Source: Amphiura filiformis | Lineage: Eukaryota; Echinodermata; Ophiuroidea; Amphilepidida; Amphiuridae | Reading direction: 5' to 3' | NCBI RefSeq assembly: GCF_039555335.1 | Contig: NC_092628.1 | Span: 79,610,713-79,674,712, forward strand | DNA length: 64,000 bases | In this document: positions 49,601 through 57,810 of the stretch, in pieces | How the letters are laid out: each line of letters opens with the position of its first letter | Position numbering within the stretch: the first letter of the stretch is position 1 | Notes under the pieces: model-generated | The model's input: the letters and a program-made list of their open reading frames with translations, nothing else | What the model was told of the DNA's origin: nothing | Database searches by the model: none | Made by a program: the position numbers and the translations under genes

Positions 49601-52600
49601 CAGTAGGCTTATAATACTCAGTTATATGAAACGATCTGATTCAATCTGTCCAAGTCAGCACTGCACTGGCCCTTTACACACCTGCTCCAACAGCAACTAC
49701 CATCTAGGCGTACCTGACCTATGCCCGGGACCTATGCATTGTTACCTTCCCATCTATAGGCCATATCTACCTACCTATAAACATAGACACGTCTGTGCTA
49801 TAAAAACCTTAAACCCTACAACCTAAATACCCACCTAACACTACCAATAAAACAGTAGCTATCCATTCTCCCAAACGTCAAACATGACTGACAAACACCA
49901 CATATTAAATCAACAATTTTGCAGTACCATAGACCATGAAAGTAAAACACAAGAATAGACTGTAGTATTGCACTCCCATTGCACTCTCTTATAGTGTGAA
50001 GCGAAAGTTCATTAACCACCAAAATTATTCTTGGTCAATTGTTCCATGTCCAAGGACATGATAATTATTGGAATTTGGTTAAATTTATCTTGGAAACCAA
50101 GCAGTTCAAGATGTTATATTGTACACCTGTCAACAGTCATTAAAACTCATCATCCCCAGCTAGGTCAACACATGGAGGGTATAATAACAATCACTATACT
50201 GAGCAATGCTTAACGAGGGAAACGAGGTTACCTGGGAGGTTGCTGTTTCATCTCTGGGTCAACATGGTCAAATCAAAGAGTGCACTGCTGAATATAGCTA
50301 AATGAATTTTGTCATGGGGGAGTGATCCTCCTGCAAACCTACCACTTAAATTTTAAGTATTATCCTACAACATTGTTTTACTGAGGATGAAGCAAATGCA
50401 TGTTAACAAGACTAGTCTCTTACTTCAGTTCAAAGGTCGAGGTCACAAACGAATGATAATATGGCTCGGCTTGTAAGCCAAGCCAAAAAAAGTGGGTAGT
50501 TAACTTATCTAAGTATAAATTAAGTCATGCTCAGAACCCGGGCTCAGAATAACGTGCTCGCAAAAGGGCTTAATTACGCGGTTTCGCCGACGAATGTATG
50601 TAGTGATGAGTTTGTTATTGGCACTGAGTTAGCGTGTAAAAAGCTTACACACCCGGAAGCGATTCAACTTAGAGACGAGAGACAGGCGGACGGCCGACGG
50701 GCGGTTAAAGATCTTTAGGAAGATAACACCATCATTTTGCCCGCGGATAAGGGGAGAGCCACTGTTATTTTAGATAAAGATGAATATAATGAGAAGGTCA
50801 ACAACTTGCTCGGTGATACAAAAACGTATGAGGAGTTACCATCAGATCCTACTCAGAAATATAAGAGAAAGCTTGTAGCCATTGTTACTAGACTCAATCA
50901 GGAAGATAAGATCACGTTTGGTAAATACAAACAGTTATATCCGACAGCCGAGAATATTTCCAGGCTGTACTGTACTCCAAAAATCCACAAACCTAATGGA
51001 CCCCTCAGACCCATAGTGGACTATACATCTACGATAGGTTATGCTACATCGAGATGGTTAGCGGATATCCTAAGTCCTATGGTAGGGAATACTGTGCATC
51101 ATGTTAAGAACTCAACGCCCCTTGCAGAAGAGCTTGTGGATATTCTCATTGATGAAGGGGACATACTTAATTCCTACGACGTAGTCTCGCTGTTTACTTG
51201 CACTCCCATCAGCAAAGTATTAGACATAGTGTAAGACAGAATTAGTAAAGAACGCTGGCTTAAAGACTACAACCAATCGCAAGGTTCCCATCTAAGCTCA
51301 TCTAGGCGAGATAGCGCAGTGGTTATTCCCTCGCTTTGCACCACTGAGGTCCCGGGTTCAAGCCCCGGCGCGGCCCAAGGACTCATGTGCGCTTGGTTTA
51401 TCCCGATCCATGCTCGCTCTCGCAGGTTTTCTCCGGGATCTTCGGTTTCCTCCTGCTTTCAAAATCGGTGATTAGTTGTTCCGTTATCAAAAACTTCCTT
51501 CACCCAATGGAATTTGGGGAGCTGCAGAAAATGGGTGGATGTTACAATCTAAGTGCGGATAGGTTTGCGCCGGGTTCGGCTGCAACTAGCCTAGTTGATG
51601 CGATCTGATTGTGATGATTCACCACGCAGCGAAATTACAGCGCTTTGAATCCTCTGGAAAAAGCGCTATATAAATTCCGAAATTTATTTATTTATTTATT
51701 TATTTATTATTTAATCTAACTGCGGATGATGTAGTTGAGCTTTTGGATTTCATTTTGTCCACGACGTACTTCACCTTTCGCGGCAAACAGCCAAGATCTT
51801 TATGGGAATACTTAAAGGAATCAGCCATCATGACCGCCGCAATTGAATGCAAGCCCAAGCTTTGGAAAAGATACGTCGACGACATTCTGGAAGTAGTAGC
51901 CAAAGACGCAGTTATACCGCTTACTGACCATCTGAACCAAGTCGATGACACACAGTCTATCAAATTCACTTTCGAGAAAAAAGTCGACGGAAAGATACCA
52001 TTCTTAGATACTCTAATTGTTCGCCGCGAAGATGGGTCCGTGAAGCTTTTAGTTTATCATAAAGCCACCCACACAAACCAGTACCTGAACTTCAAATCGC
52101 ATCATCCCCTTCATCAAAATTGTCACCGAAGATCAGGATAAAGAGGAGGAGGAGAAGATAATTTAAGGTGCTTTGAAACAGTGTGGATACCCGGACTGGT
52201 GCGTAGATAAAGTCAAGAGCAAAATGGCTACTCCTAAGCAAAAAGGAAAGAAGTCCAAAGACGACAGTGAAAAATCCAGGGGATTGGTGACGTTACCGTA
52301 TGTTGAAGGGGTGTCCGAGCGTGTCGCCATGAAACCCCACAGCACTTTACGTAATCTGCTTGTCCATCCGAAAGATAAACGGGAGCCGCAAAATTCTACG
52401 GATGTCATTTATTCAATCCCATGCAAAAACTGTGATCTCACATTCGGGAAGCGCTTAGATGAAAATAGAAGTGAGGCAGAGAGAGTCGCTACCAATATCC
52501 GCACCAGAGCCAACAGGAAAGCTTCGCAATCTACCATCCATAAATCTGCGATAACTGACCATGTTGTGGTGGACAATAACCATATCATCAATTGAGAGGA

Positions 52601-55292
52601 GGCAATGATTGTCGGAAAAGAGAGTGACAAATACACAAGATGGATAAAGGAGGCCATCACCATCAGAAAACAAGGAGCAACAATCAGAAAACAAGGAGCA
52701 ACAATGAACCGAGACGAGGGCCAGTACAACCTAAGTCACATTTATGACGACCTGTTGATGGAGAAATCGTCTGGCAACTCCGTTGCCAAGCAGCGTTCAA
52801 CAACAGCTGCTCAGCGATCATCACATCAACAGTAGCACTGAGAAAGATAGCTGGTAGCTATCGAAACGTCTGCACGTTAGTGTGTTTACTTTGGACTATA
52901 TGAAAAAATATACAGTACGGTGTCAGAGGGTGTCTACGTTGAAGACATTGACCAACTGAATTGTGTTTTGGACACATGATAAAGGAAAAAATGACGATGA
53001 TTGTCATGTGAGTTCCTAAGGAATCGCTTGTATTGTTCGCATGTGGCGCTGTTGTAATGTCAGACAAAGTTTCAGGCATGGAAGGTATGCTATTTCCATT
53101 TAATTAGTACACATATTCTGTGTGATTTTGCACAACGTGTTACATAAACACTTAAACTACCTTGAAAACATGCTCTATTCTATTTTTTGAAATGATATTA
53201 GTAATCATAACAGGTTTCTGCAATTGATGATCTGAGTTACCAAGACTTTGAATTAAAAATAACACCACCACGACGTTCTAAAGAAAGGGTCCCATACCTT
53301 CAACACAGAGCCGTGTACTGCGTCAATTACAGACACACTGTCCGGGCATACTGTGCAGCTAGGAAAACGGACAATAAGTTCATAATTATGATTTTAATAA
53401 CGATAATAACAACTTTCGCGGTTTTTGGAAGGCAGAAGCCTTAAAAAAGTGAAGTCACATTGCTTGATAATTATTTTGATCTACACAGCGGCAGTTTGAT
53501 TGACAGTTGCTAAGCAGTTTAATTGAGTGCATTTAACCAAAATTTATTAGGCATTTGCGTGCATTTCTCAGTCTTAGTTCCAGATCTGCCAGTACAGTTG
53601 CAATTGTAACGCAATTTGAACGTAGGTTTATTTGTTTTAAGAACAAATAGCCCCTTTCATTAAATTTTGTTTCAGTAAACATAATACCCGGGTGGGGTAA
53701 TCAAGTTTGGTTTTGGTAGGGGGTGTCCGCTGAGAATTTGAAAATGAACCCATCAATATACTAATCTTTAAAGAAATTTGGACCCATCGATATACCAAAA
53801 GTCACAATTTTCGGCCAATTTAACTCAAATTCTTTCAGTTTTAACAAATTTTCCTCAAAAATTTTGGACAAATTTGGCAATTAGCTAGATTGAGGCAAAT
53901 TTGGGCTATATCCGAAAAATTTAGAACATTTTGAAAAAAGGACTCATCCACATACTAAAATTGGCTTAAAAAAAGGGGTCATTGATATACCAAAACGCAG
54001 AAAATGGTACCCATTTTTGTGGCACGTCCTCCTATGGTCATTTGTAGACTACTGAGTACCCCGGGACATTATGTTTGACTCACATTTCACTTATGTGATT
54101 GATTTTGTAGCCAATTTATATATGAAATATGCCAATTTTGACCGCTACGTTACAAGACGCGCAGTCATGATCAAGTCTAATATCAGCAGGCTTGAATTTC
54201 CAAAAATTTTGAACGACTGCCGAGGAAGTCTATTTTGAGCTATTTTTCCAAGATGGCGCACATAGAGTGCTATTAATTCGGACCCTTTCCAGCAAATATA
54301 CCACTTATTTAGCCTGTGTCAATATAGAGACATCAATATTTTCATAGCATTGAGCAAACACCTCAGCTATTTGGGTTTTCACAATGTGATAGTAATGGAA
54401 AGAAACATCCATATGTTCTCAATTTAGATTTTTTTAAACACCGACAAAATATGCATCGACTCTTCCACAAGCCAATCTCTTGCACAAGACATACCACCAC
54501 ACGTTTGCGCATTAAGTTTGTGACCGACTTCATTTGCGCAAACGTGTGACTTATCCTATACTCAAAAAATTGAGGTATGCCAGGCACGTGTAATTGAGTA
54601 TCTTTGAGCGAACCTGTGGAGCGAACTTGAGAAAAGGTAATGAATAAGGCGACGAAAAAAAACCCGTTCTACGTTTCTTCTTTCTTTCTTTTATGGAAGC
54701 TAGAATTACCAAAAATTTCATTCACCAAAATCTGAACAATCTGAAAAGATTTTTTTGCAAACACATTTTACTAGCGTAAACTTACAATATGGACAGAGGT
54801 TACAGCACTCATTCGGATCTACTATTGGTTCTTCACAAAATGTTGGTGCACAAGATTTGATGTCGCATTTGACTGTACTGTTGTCACATTCGCAAGTTGT
54901 ACATGCGTCTATGATTAATTTCCCACCATGCAACATGAGTGTACCTCTATACGAACACATTAATAGTCCTGACGCTATCGACGAACTTGAAGTCAGACTT
55001 GAGCAACGATCGAGACACGAAACTTCTCCGTGGTCACATGAACATGATGTACACTTATCGTCTAGCTGAATCGTGTGTCCGTTTTCAATCGATATCTTTT
55101 CATTGTAAATGCAATCACATTTAGGATCATTTTCACACTTAATTTCGCCTTTGATACACGTACAAATTTGACATACTTCATCCCGCGTGATAGTCTGTTC
55201 GTGTAGAAGCAGGGTTTGCTCGAAGAAACATGGTAGATAAGGCTGCCAATCACTGCTATCACTGAAGCTGTCTAACCGTTCTGAAGTTGTTG
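25161..55292 (-). CDS. Gene 1: modular VWC + AB-domain secreted-type protein (18 exons placed, 5' end missing)
   Basis: The span is reconstructed from exon conservation, splice sites and phase. Order on the minus strand: VWC-rich exon (55292-54786), A1, B1, AB2, then three linker-VWC-A-B blocks, a short 'GATT' exon and a terminal AB exon with stop at 25161. Exon lengths sum to 4,217 bases, about 1,400 codons, with no in-frame stop. All module borders are phase 1, typical of shuffled extracellular domains; the intron inside A/B is phase 0. VWC domains carry ten cysteines, and Ser/Thr-rich linkers suit O-glycosylation. VWC proteins such as chordin or CRIM1 bind BMPs, but no such role is shown here. 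No signal peptide or first exon was found between 55.3 and 60.6 kb. AB matches no domain I can name. Gene 2 (ending at 60629) is a tandem paralog. Confidence 0.8.
25911..26046. repeat. GAGTTG hexamer minisatellite
   Basis: GAGTTG is repeated perfectly five to six times from 25913, then decays into GAGTTAGAGTTAC and 'gagttcgattta' units. Intronic in gene 1. Confidence 0.85.
26082..26955. mobile_element. Inverted-repeat-flanked segment with LINE endonuclease scrap
   Basis: CCAATGTATTCCTCTTG and AAGGATTCAGAAAAC near 26104-26138 recur inverted near 26900-26933. Inside, minus strand ~26640-26790 reads FQHKECRRATWMSPGR then QYRNQIDCIITQ, the C-terminal signature of an APE-type LINE endonuclease (RTE-like 'TWxSPDGxxRNQIDYI'). 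The Asp-Gly of the usual motif is changed to Gly-Arg. It lies in the last intron of gene 1. Confidence 0.65.
27382..27456 (-). CDS. Gene 1 short 'GATT' exon (75 bases)
   Basis: Bounded by TTATCACAG and AAAT/GTAAGT, phase 1 at both ends. Codes for GATTLSDVTVLNRSDV then ALGQILTSK. Two Asn-X-Ser/Thr-like sites (NVT in gene 2, NRS in both) could be glycosylated. Its gene 2 copy (61521-61607) is 12 bases longer. Its start resembles the first residues of the VWC exons (GVTTL), so it may be a truncated VWC exon. Confidence 0.75.
27590..28195 (+). mobile_element. LINE C-terminal fragment in gene 1 intron
   Basis: Frames read LLGLTLNNNLSWN, KMSKAAGQP, then (27818-28078) IRSKMEYANSTWIGATP, IDSIQNRAKRVIGLP and, shifted, NSLPAQIP: the region after the RT in CR1/Jockey-like LINEs. 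At least two frame shifts. Opposite in direction to the host gene. Confidence 0.85.
28196..29450 (-). mobile_element. RTE-like LINE relic, module copy 1
   Basis: Minus-strand words CDAAASVGLIIHQGKTEH (about 28600-28660) and, further upstream, a FDFIDRK-like segment (about 28930-28970) come from the RT and post-RT part. Homologous relics lie at 33060-33300, 37736-37930 with 38600-39080, and 62930-64000, always between a B exon and the following linker, so the relic was copied along with the exons. Confidence 0.65.
29593..29857 (-). CDS. Gene 1 exon B5
   Basis: Bounded by ATGTCATTAG and GCTG/GTATGT; phase 0 start, phase 1 end. Begins VLTGAQASTGLIRPP; contains MSYMCLHFRLGNNPDPEYP, then GVRSIDDDTLNP and ends CTHLA. 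Completes the AB domain begun by exon A5. Confidence 0.85.
30105..30298 (-). CDS. Gene 1 exon A5
   Basis: 194 bases, phase 1 start and phase 0 end. Codes for VLVYRLDATVAELDV, then TPIYTYTIDLQLSLNEKAQ, GAGLWKVSAWMSPDP and LGYMDQ. Alternating hydrophobic residues suggest beta strands. Same length as A3 and A4. Confidence 0.88.
30850..31077 (-). CDS. Gene 1 exon VWC-4 (C-terminal VWC domain)
   Basis: Bounded by ATTATCACAG and CATATG/GTAAGT, phase 1-1. Residues GVTTLVPPQSSASTS form a Ser/Thr stalk, then a ten-cysteine VWC: C at CSFRG, ECTTC, C-D-N-S, VKC, KSC, FCDEP, ECC and CPY. The longest of the three copies (228 bases; others 213 and 216) because of the extra Ser-rich stalk. Confidence 0.92.
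31836..31910 (-). CDS. Gene 1 linker exon L-4
   Basis: 75 bases, ATTTCTCAG acceptor, CCTG/GTGACA donor, phase 1-1. Codes for DSQNSTSTTSPLLLSSGP and HSSSQSP: a flexible Ser/Thr/Pro linker. Near-identical to the copy at 38285-38359. Confidence 0.8.
31965..32306. mobile_element. MITE in gene 1 intron
   Basis: CAATTCTTAGTCAGT at the left is inverted at the right (ACTGACTAAGAATT). The paralogous introns at ~38400 and ~43830 lack this segment. It is richer in CpG than its surroundings. Confidence 0.65.
32448..32706. mobile_element. MITE with GATCGACC-rich inverted ends
   Basis: ACAAATTGGTTCGATCTTTG and GGATCGACCGTCGAT at the left match inverted GGATCGACCAAGCATCGATG and CGAAAGGTCGAACTAATTTG at the right, with TAAGGC / GCCTAA outermost. 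The paralogous intron (about 43935-43960) runs straight through without it. Confidence 0.75.
33958..34231 (-). CDS. Gene 1 exon B4
   Basis: 274 bases, phase 0 to 1. Contains SYLCLHFGLGNNPEPEYP, GVRSVDDDTPNPDALTVC and ends KHLA. Nine bases longer than B3 and B5 (three extra residues before the RPSYY segment). Confidence 0.85.
34468..34661 (-). CDS. Gene 1 exon A4
   Basis: 194 bases. Contains YRLDAIVTELDVNTP, TYTIDLKLSLNKKAQ, GEGLWKISAWMSPD and LGYVDQ. Boundaries and phases are the same as for A3 and A5. Confidence 0.88.
34662..36759. repeat. Duplicated intron, copy paired with 40226-42324
   Basis: Long shared stretches with the intron at 40226-42324: the 'gtggtgaaagc' segment, 'tttcaaaatggc', the GATAAACTTTTGCCGGAAAC block and 'gataccaaaataagtacaaac'. 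This copy lacks the family B MITE present in the other (empty site near 34910-34925). No exon is seen between A4 and its VWC exon. Confidence 0.8.
36760..36972 (-). CDS. Gene 1 exon VWC-3
   Basis: 213 bases, phase 1-1. GVTTLMSPTSRLLP then CSYRGEIILHGDQ, NECTTCSCDNNTVKCD and TFCDEPIGDPAECCDLCPY. All ten VWC cysteines are present. Confidence 0.92.
37085..37600 (+). mobile_element. CR1-like LINE C-terminal fragment
   Basis: Reads LGALFDTHMTMQPHI, then (305-codon region 37305-37560) NALLYGLPANQRYRLQ, FHITSVLKELHWLSVTQR and NDIVPSYLSELIS, the CR1 post-RT region. Opposite to the host gene; absent from the parallel introns. Confidence 0.85.
37605..37735. mobile_element. C-homopolymer repeat, one end 'CCTGGTTCCGCCACTG'
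   Basis: Two C runs of 13-16 bases (about 37667-37708) with AAAATTTTGCCC words and a terminal GGTTCCGCCACTG. Similar in style to family B but with a different end. Glycine-rich frames over it are artefacts. Confidence 0.55.
38285..38359 (-). CDS. Gene 1 linker exon L-3
   Basis: 75 bases, phase 1-1; DSQSSTSTTSPLLLSSVP-like Ser/Thr linker, nearly the same as L-4. Confidence 0.8.
39107..39488. mobile_element. MITE with CCCAGCA...CAAAACGTTT ends
   Basis: TCCCAGCAAACGCAAAACG at the left, inverted as AACGTTTTGTGTGTGCTGGG at the right; AAAACGTTT words recur inside. The paralogous site at ~33700-33715 is uninterrupted (GTACAATA next to CAGCTGAAAAGCTC), so the insertion followed the duplication; ATAT flanks both ends. 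Confidence 0.85.
39536..39800 (-). CDS. Gene 1 exon B3
   Basis: 265 bases, phase 0 to 1. VLTEAQASTRLSRPP, MAYLCLHFGRGNNPALVFP, GVRSVDDDTPNP and CMHLT at the end. Confidence 0.85.
40032..40225 (-). CDS. Gene 1 exon A3
   Basis: 194 bases. VYSLDATVAEFDVNTP, TYTIDLELRLNKKAQ, GEGLWKVSAWMSPDP and LGYVDQ. Confidence 0.88.
40503..40811. mobile_element. Family B MITE, copy 2
   Basis: GGGGCTGTGCAATAATTA and TAATTATTGCACAGCCCC at the ends, TAA on both flanks, G runs inside and the core AGTACGGAAACGCTTAAATA. Missing from the parallel intron at ~34915. Confidence 0.88.
41286..41306. repeat. Short CCCTAA telomere-like run
   Basis: Three to four tandem CCCTAA units and diverged neighbours (to ~41330). 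Too short to be a telomere; an interstitial repeat. Confidence 0.7.
41365..41986. mobile_element. piggyBac-like non-autonomous element
   Basis: TTAACCCTAGAACTACTA at the left and TAGTAGTTCTAGGGTTAA at the right; TTAA is the expected piggyBac target and CCCTAG the usual terminal bases. No transposase frame. The interior (GTGATACCAAAATAAGTACA and on) also occurs at ~36058-36140 in the parallel intron without such clear ends, so a related older copy probably exists there. Confidence 0.75.
42325..42540 (-). CDS. Gene 1 exon VWC-2
   Basis: 216 bases, phase 1-1. GVATLMPHQSSRLLP then CSFRGVLILHGDKL, DACTTCSCDNQKVRCE and TFCDEPIVDPDECCDFCPH. Ten cysteines kept. Confidence 0.92.
42733..43070. mobile_element. 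TTAA-type MITE, most complete copy
   Basis: Left end near ATTCAGTGATCCCAGCGCAA, right end GATGAGCAAATCACTAAATG then GGCCTTTAA. The parallel intron at ~31245-31260 joins GTTCG directly to TATCAGTGGTATC, an empty site. Related pieces: 15287-15344 and 15735-18099. Confidence 0.75.
43715..43801 (-). CDS. Gene 1 linker exon L-2
   Basis: 87 bases, phase 1-1: DNHNSTTLTGTTTSPLLL, SSGPYSSSQSP. Four residues longer than L-3 and L-4. Confidence 0.78.
44407..44590. mobile_element. MITE adjoining the AB2 splice donor
   Basis: GGGCTATTCCAGTTGAAATC and the inverse of its right end (AACTGGAATAGCC) are terminal inverted repeats; 'att' flanks both. A scrap of the same family is at 45652-45690. The element starts only ~11 bases from the predicted AB2 5' splice site. 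Confidence 0.82.
44602..45030 (-). CDS. Gene 1 exon AB2 (uninterrupted AB domain)
   Basis: 429 bases, acceptor TTTGTCAG, donor GATG/GTGGGT, phase 1-1. GVTVSGLQVGYSSTKL, GSGLWRLAMYGSTNAEG, EQFQRVENALSSSQQ, CNEYKFICFDYMQ and KYTVCIPKDCED. Like the terminal exon it lacks the A/B intron. The frame stays open past the donor for 65 codons, but that part reads the MITE and is probably intron. Confidence 0.82.
45815..46088 (-). CDS. Gene 1 exon B1
   Basis: 274 bases, phase 0 to 1. ALSESQTAQKVQRPPFF, FEFTIPGIDYSMDSQG, CPEMEYLCAEFGKGDDP, GVESATDTTSNP and CERFPRCE. Confidence 0.85.
47086..47282 (-). CDS. Gene 1 exon A1
   Basis: 197 bases. Chosen acceptor TGACCTCCCTAG gives phase 1, matching other A exons; an upstream AG at 47384 keeps a frame open but gives a stop when joined to the VWC exon. 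VPVWQVNPSNIDIIREG, IIDLNLKINERGQG, GEGLWKVSMWGSAKMDG and IGYVEQ. Confidence 0.8.
47400..48000. other. Intronic sequence, nothing recognised
   Basis: Part of the ~7.5 kb intron between the VWC-rich exon and A1. GTGCTTTCATTGATTAG occurs twice (about 47793 and 47831). Confidence 0.4.
48000..48760. mobile_element. Large foldback with inner MITE (48213-48585)
   Basis: Inner arms: AATAATGGCCATTATT, 'acaaatctgtataatg', 'gttggaagcagaa' against their inverses at 48480-48570. Outer arms (ACAAACCATTAATTTGTGTC with CTCTTCATCTATCACA against their inverses at ~48640-48700) continue the symmetry more weakly. Probably one long palindromic element. Confidence 0.7.
48722..48960. mobile_element. MITE, ~240 bp
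   Basis: CCAATAGAGGTTATCCACG at the left and CGGATAACCTCTATTATG at the right are inverted. No coding. Confidence 0.7.
49108..52913 (+). mobile_element. Penelope-like element with inverted terminal repeats
   Basis: Inverted ends of ~175-195 bases: 49108-49303 and 52739-52913 (GACGTTTCGATAGCTACCAG, 'ctatctttctcaatgctac', 'gcaacggagttgccag'). Coding part on the plus strand shows N-terminal words (VLAKGLNYAVSP), LPADKGRATVILDKDEY, LYCTPKIHKPNGPLRPIV, ILSPMVGNTVHHV and SYDVVSLFT (50737-51234), the catalytic WKRYVDDI (51860-51890) and a GIY-YIG-like tail (VIYSIPCKNCDLTF, 52400-52450). Penelope-like elements encode RT plus a GIY-YIG nuclease, and terminal repeats in direct or inverted orientation are known. 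The copy is broken by a SINE and a few other lesions. Confidence 0.88.
51302..51708 (+). mobile_element. tRNA-derived SINE inside the Penelope-like element
   Basis: tRNA-like head GCGAGATAGCGCAGTGGTTA with B box GGGTTCAAGCCCC, a body with TTCTCCGGGATCTTCGGTTT, and tail AAAAAGCGCTATATAAATTC then (ATTT)n. ATCTAA on both sides (about 51289 and 51710) is a likely target duplication. Its tail matches that of the SINE at 23571-23882, its head differs. Confidence 0.88.
52914..53687. other. Intronic sequence, nothing recognised
   Basis: Mixed sequence in gene 1's first visible intron. No frame or repeat that I can support. Confidence 0.4.
53688..54066. mobile_element. MITE with ACCCGGG...TACCCCGGG ends
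   Basis: TACCCGGGTGGGGTAATCA at the left and GAGTACCCCGGG at the right; inside, 'gatataccaaaa' and 'aaaatttggac' words recur in both directions. Confidence 0.65.
54786..55292 (-). CDS. Gene 1 exon VWC-1 (two partial plus one full VWC unit)
   Basis: 507 bases, acceptor TTAAATTCTCAG, donor ATATT/GTAAGT, phase 1-1. CFFEQTLLLHEQTITRDE with VCQICTCIKGEIKCE is a first half-VWC; HTIQLDDKCTSCSCDHGEVS a second; a Ser-rich spacer; then a full ten-cysteine VWC (CSYRGTLMLHGGKL, DACTTCECDNSTVKCD, TFCEEPIVDPNECCNLC). The most 5' exon I can place; it starts in phase 1, so a coding exon must precede it. Confidence 0.88.
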
Positions 55293-55379
55293 CTGAGAAT
55301 TTAAAGATAACAAAATGCAATATTACGTGCATAAGGAGGTATATAAGATATCGACATCAATAGCTTCTCCGATAGCTTC

Positions 55380-55452
55380 CGATACTCCTCCTCCTCCTAT
55401 TCCTCCTCCGCCTCCTTCTCTTTCTTCACCTCATCCTTCTCCTTCATCATGT
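55380..55452. repeat. CCT/TCC trinucleotide-rich microsatellite
   Basis: CTCCTCCTCCTCCTATTCCT and similar Pyr-rich text; plus-strand proline/serine frames over it are low-complexity. Confidence 0.8.
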
Positions 55453-55939
55453 TCATATCATCATGATGTCATCAATTACGTTTCAGAAATCAAAACTCGT
55501 TCGCCGGTTGACCGCCGGAACCGGCTGGAACCGCGTTCCATTGTTTAGAAACCGGCTCAAAACGGTCAATTTGTTTGAGACCCCACTCCATTCACAAGAC
55601 GTGCACTCAGCCGTGAAAAGGTTATTGTTTCAAATGTGGTGTCATTGTAAAGAGGAATAAAGTAGAAAACAGAAGCAATACAAATTCATTGTGTTAGCTT
55701 GTGTTTGTAGTTTCCTTTCAGCCCTGATGTGTAGTAAATGATAATGTAAAATACAAGGCTTCAAATTTTTGTAACATAAAATGTTTATTCCTCATATACG
55801 TAAGTACATGTTTATATTTTCGCCATGTTCACGACCAGAATGCATGAAGAAAGAGACAAGTGGAATTTCAATCAAGTTGAGCTTGATTTTTGAACTCTGG
55901 TGATCCCCCTGCTTAAGGGTACATGCCCATGAGTTTCAT

Positions 55940-56075
55940 TCAGGGGCGTGTTTGTAAAACGGCACAGCGCATTAGTAAAAAGAATAAAAAATACTAAAAT
56001 TTTCACCGGGGTTCGAACCACTGCCAATTTCACTGAATGCTAAAGATGCCTATGCTGTGCCACGGTGACTGTGGT
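55940..56075 (-). repeat. tRNA-like sequence, probably SINE head or tRNA relic
   Basis: On the minus strand TCACCGTGGCACAGCATAGG, B box GGTTCGAACCCC, and a possible TCACCG/CGGTGA closing stem. The anticodon arm cannot be drawn with confidence. Confidence 0.4.
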
Positions 56076-57255
56076 TAACATTCGGCGATTTTTCAAAGAT
56101 ATACATATCAACACGTTTCTAGTGTATTGAAAATCATTTTGATTTTGATTTTGGTCATAGAAAGACATATGACTCTACTTGTCTGTTTGTTTTTCATTTA
56201 ATACAAATTAATTTTGATGAATTGAACTGGTACAACTCTTAGCACTCGTGATAAACGACGATTAATTTAGTAATAATAAAATGAAAACGCTGGGTCATTC
56301 ACAACGTCATTTGTAATTTATGTCAAAACCTGGGGAGGACCACACACATCCGTGCTGCATGTATACGTGCTCAATCGATACTCAATGATCCAGACAATAG
56401 CGTTTGAATATACCGCCCTTCTTGACACATCTTGTCACTTGCGGGAAGATATACTATAGGCCTACCCTAATAGCTTACAATAGATACCCCACCGTAAATA
56501 GCTCTGTTCGTTATCTCGCTGTGCTAGTTTATACAAGCAGCGTACGGACTTTTGAACCAAAAAAAAAAAAAAAATGATAGGAAGGGACTGTTTTCAGCTA
56601 AAATGTTGGTTATCAGCAGATGCTTAATGATACCGGGAAGTGTTGCAGAAAGGTAAGCGTACTCTTTATTTATTCAAAATATGTATATCAATAAATTTAA
56701 ATTTGAAATCCAAAAAGTAAATGTCAGGTCAAAATTCTCACAATTCTATTGTGAAATAAAATCAAACCAAATTTAGGCTCCGCAAACAACGTCCAATTAT
56801 TCCCATTGGTGTTTGCTACACGTGCATATAATAAATTATGATTTGGGGCTAATTTGAGAAGAGTTAATGCCTCGAGTTTCAAAATACACCGAGTGATGTT
56901 TTTGATCAAAAACATCGACAATTCAAGACTCTGTAAAAACAAATCAAGAATTTTCTGGGATAATTGCAACTAAGTGCAATGAAAGTTATGATCTAAGCTA
57001 CCAGATGCATCATTAATTTCCTGACTATATGATATTTAGTTGTGGGAAAAGATTACTTTAATGTTTTGGCGGGATTATTTCCCGCCAAAAATTTCAACCA
57101 AAAAGAGCATGTAGCCTTAAAGCTACAAGATGAATATCATCGTGCACTTTTGTGTGTGTTCAATAACACATTGATAAATAGCTAGACAGTCATTGCTACA
57201 ATGACTTCTATTATATTGCGACAGTTTTAGCACATGCTATCGATGACAGATCATA

Positions 57256-57810
57256 TTCTATTTGGAGCTGTGCAATAATTATGAGCTTCCCCCGGTGAGG
57301 GTAAAATTTCCAAACGGCTCGCCAAAAATCGCTTTCCCCCCTCTCAGCCCGCCAAAACTGAATCGTTTGACCCCGGTCTGCCAAAAAATCTTCGCCCTCC
57401 CTCTTGCAGAAGGTTTGGGATCCCAATTTGCCAAATGGTGTAGATACATGTTGCGAGCGTAGTCAGCAGGAAAATTCGGAGGAAAATTATTTAGGGGCTG
57501 TGCAATTTTTGGCAAGCCGAGAGGGGGGGGGGGAAGTGATTTTTGGCACACATTCTTGGGCGCCTTTTAAATAAAACGCTCTAAAAAGGCTTAGGAAAAC
57601 CGTACGGAAACGCTTAAATATGCACATTTTCCTGATCGCTGCGCTCGCAACATGTATAGCTTATTAGGCCTAGACCATTTAAGGTTTGCAAATTGTGATC
57701 CCCCCCCCAAAAAAAAGATTTTTGGCGGGCCGAGAGGGGGGCAAGCGATTTTTGGCGAGCCGTTTGGAAATTTCACCGGGGGGCTCATAATTATTGAACA
57801 GTCCCTTTTT
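57256..57810. mobile_element. Family B MITE, two partial copies joined
   Basis: GGAGCTGTGCAATAATTATG starts at 57264; a second start GGGGCTGTGCAATTTTTGG lies at 57495; the closing end ATAATTATTGAACAGTCCC is near 57788. C and G runs, 'ggctcgccaaaaatcgctt' words and the AAACCGTACGGAAACGCTTA core are shared with copies 1 and 2. More family text follows to ~57900. Confidence 0.8.
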
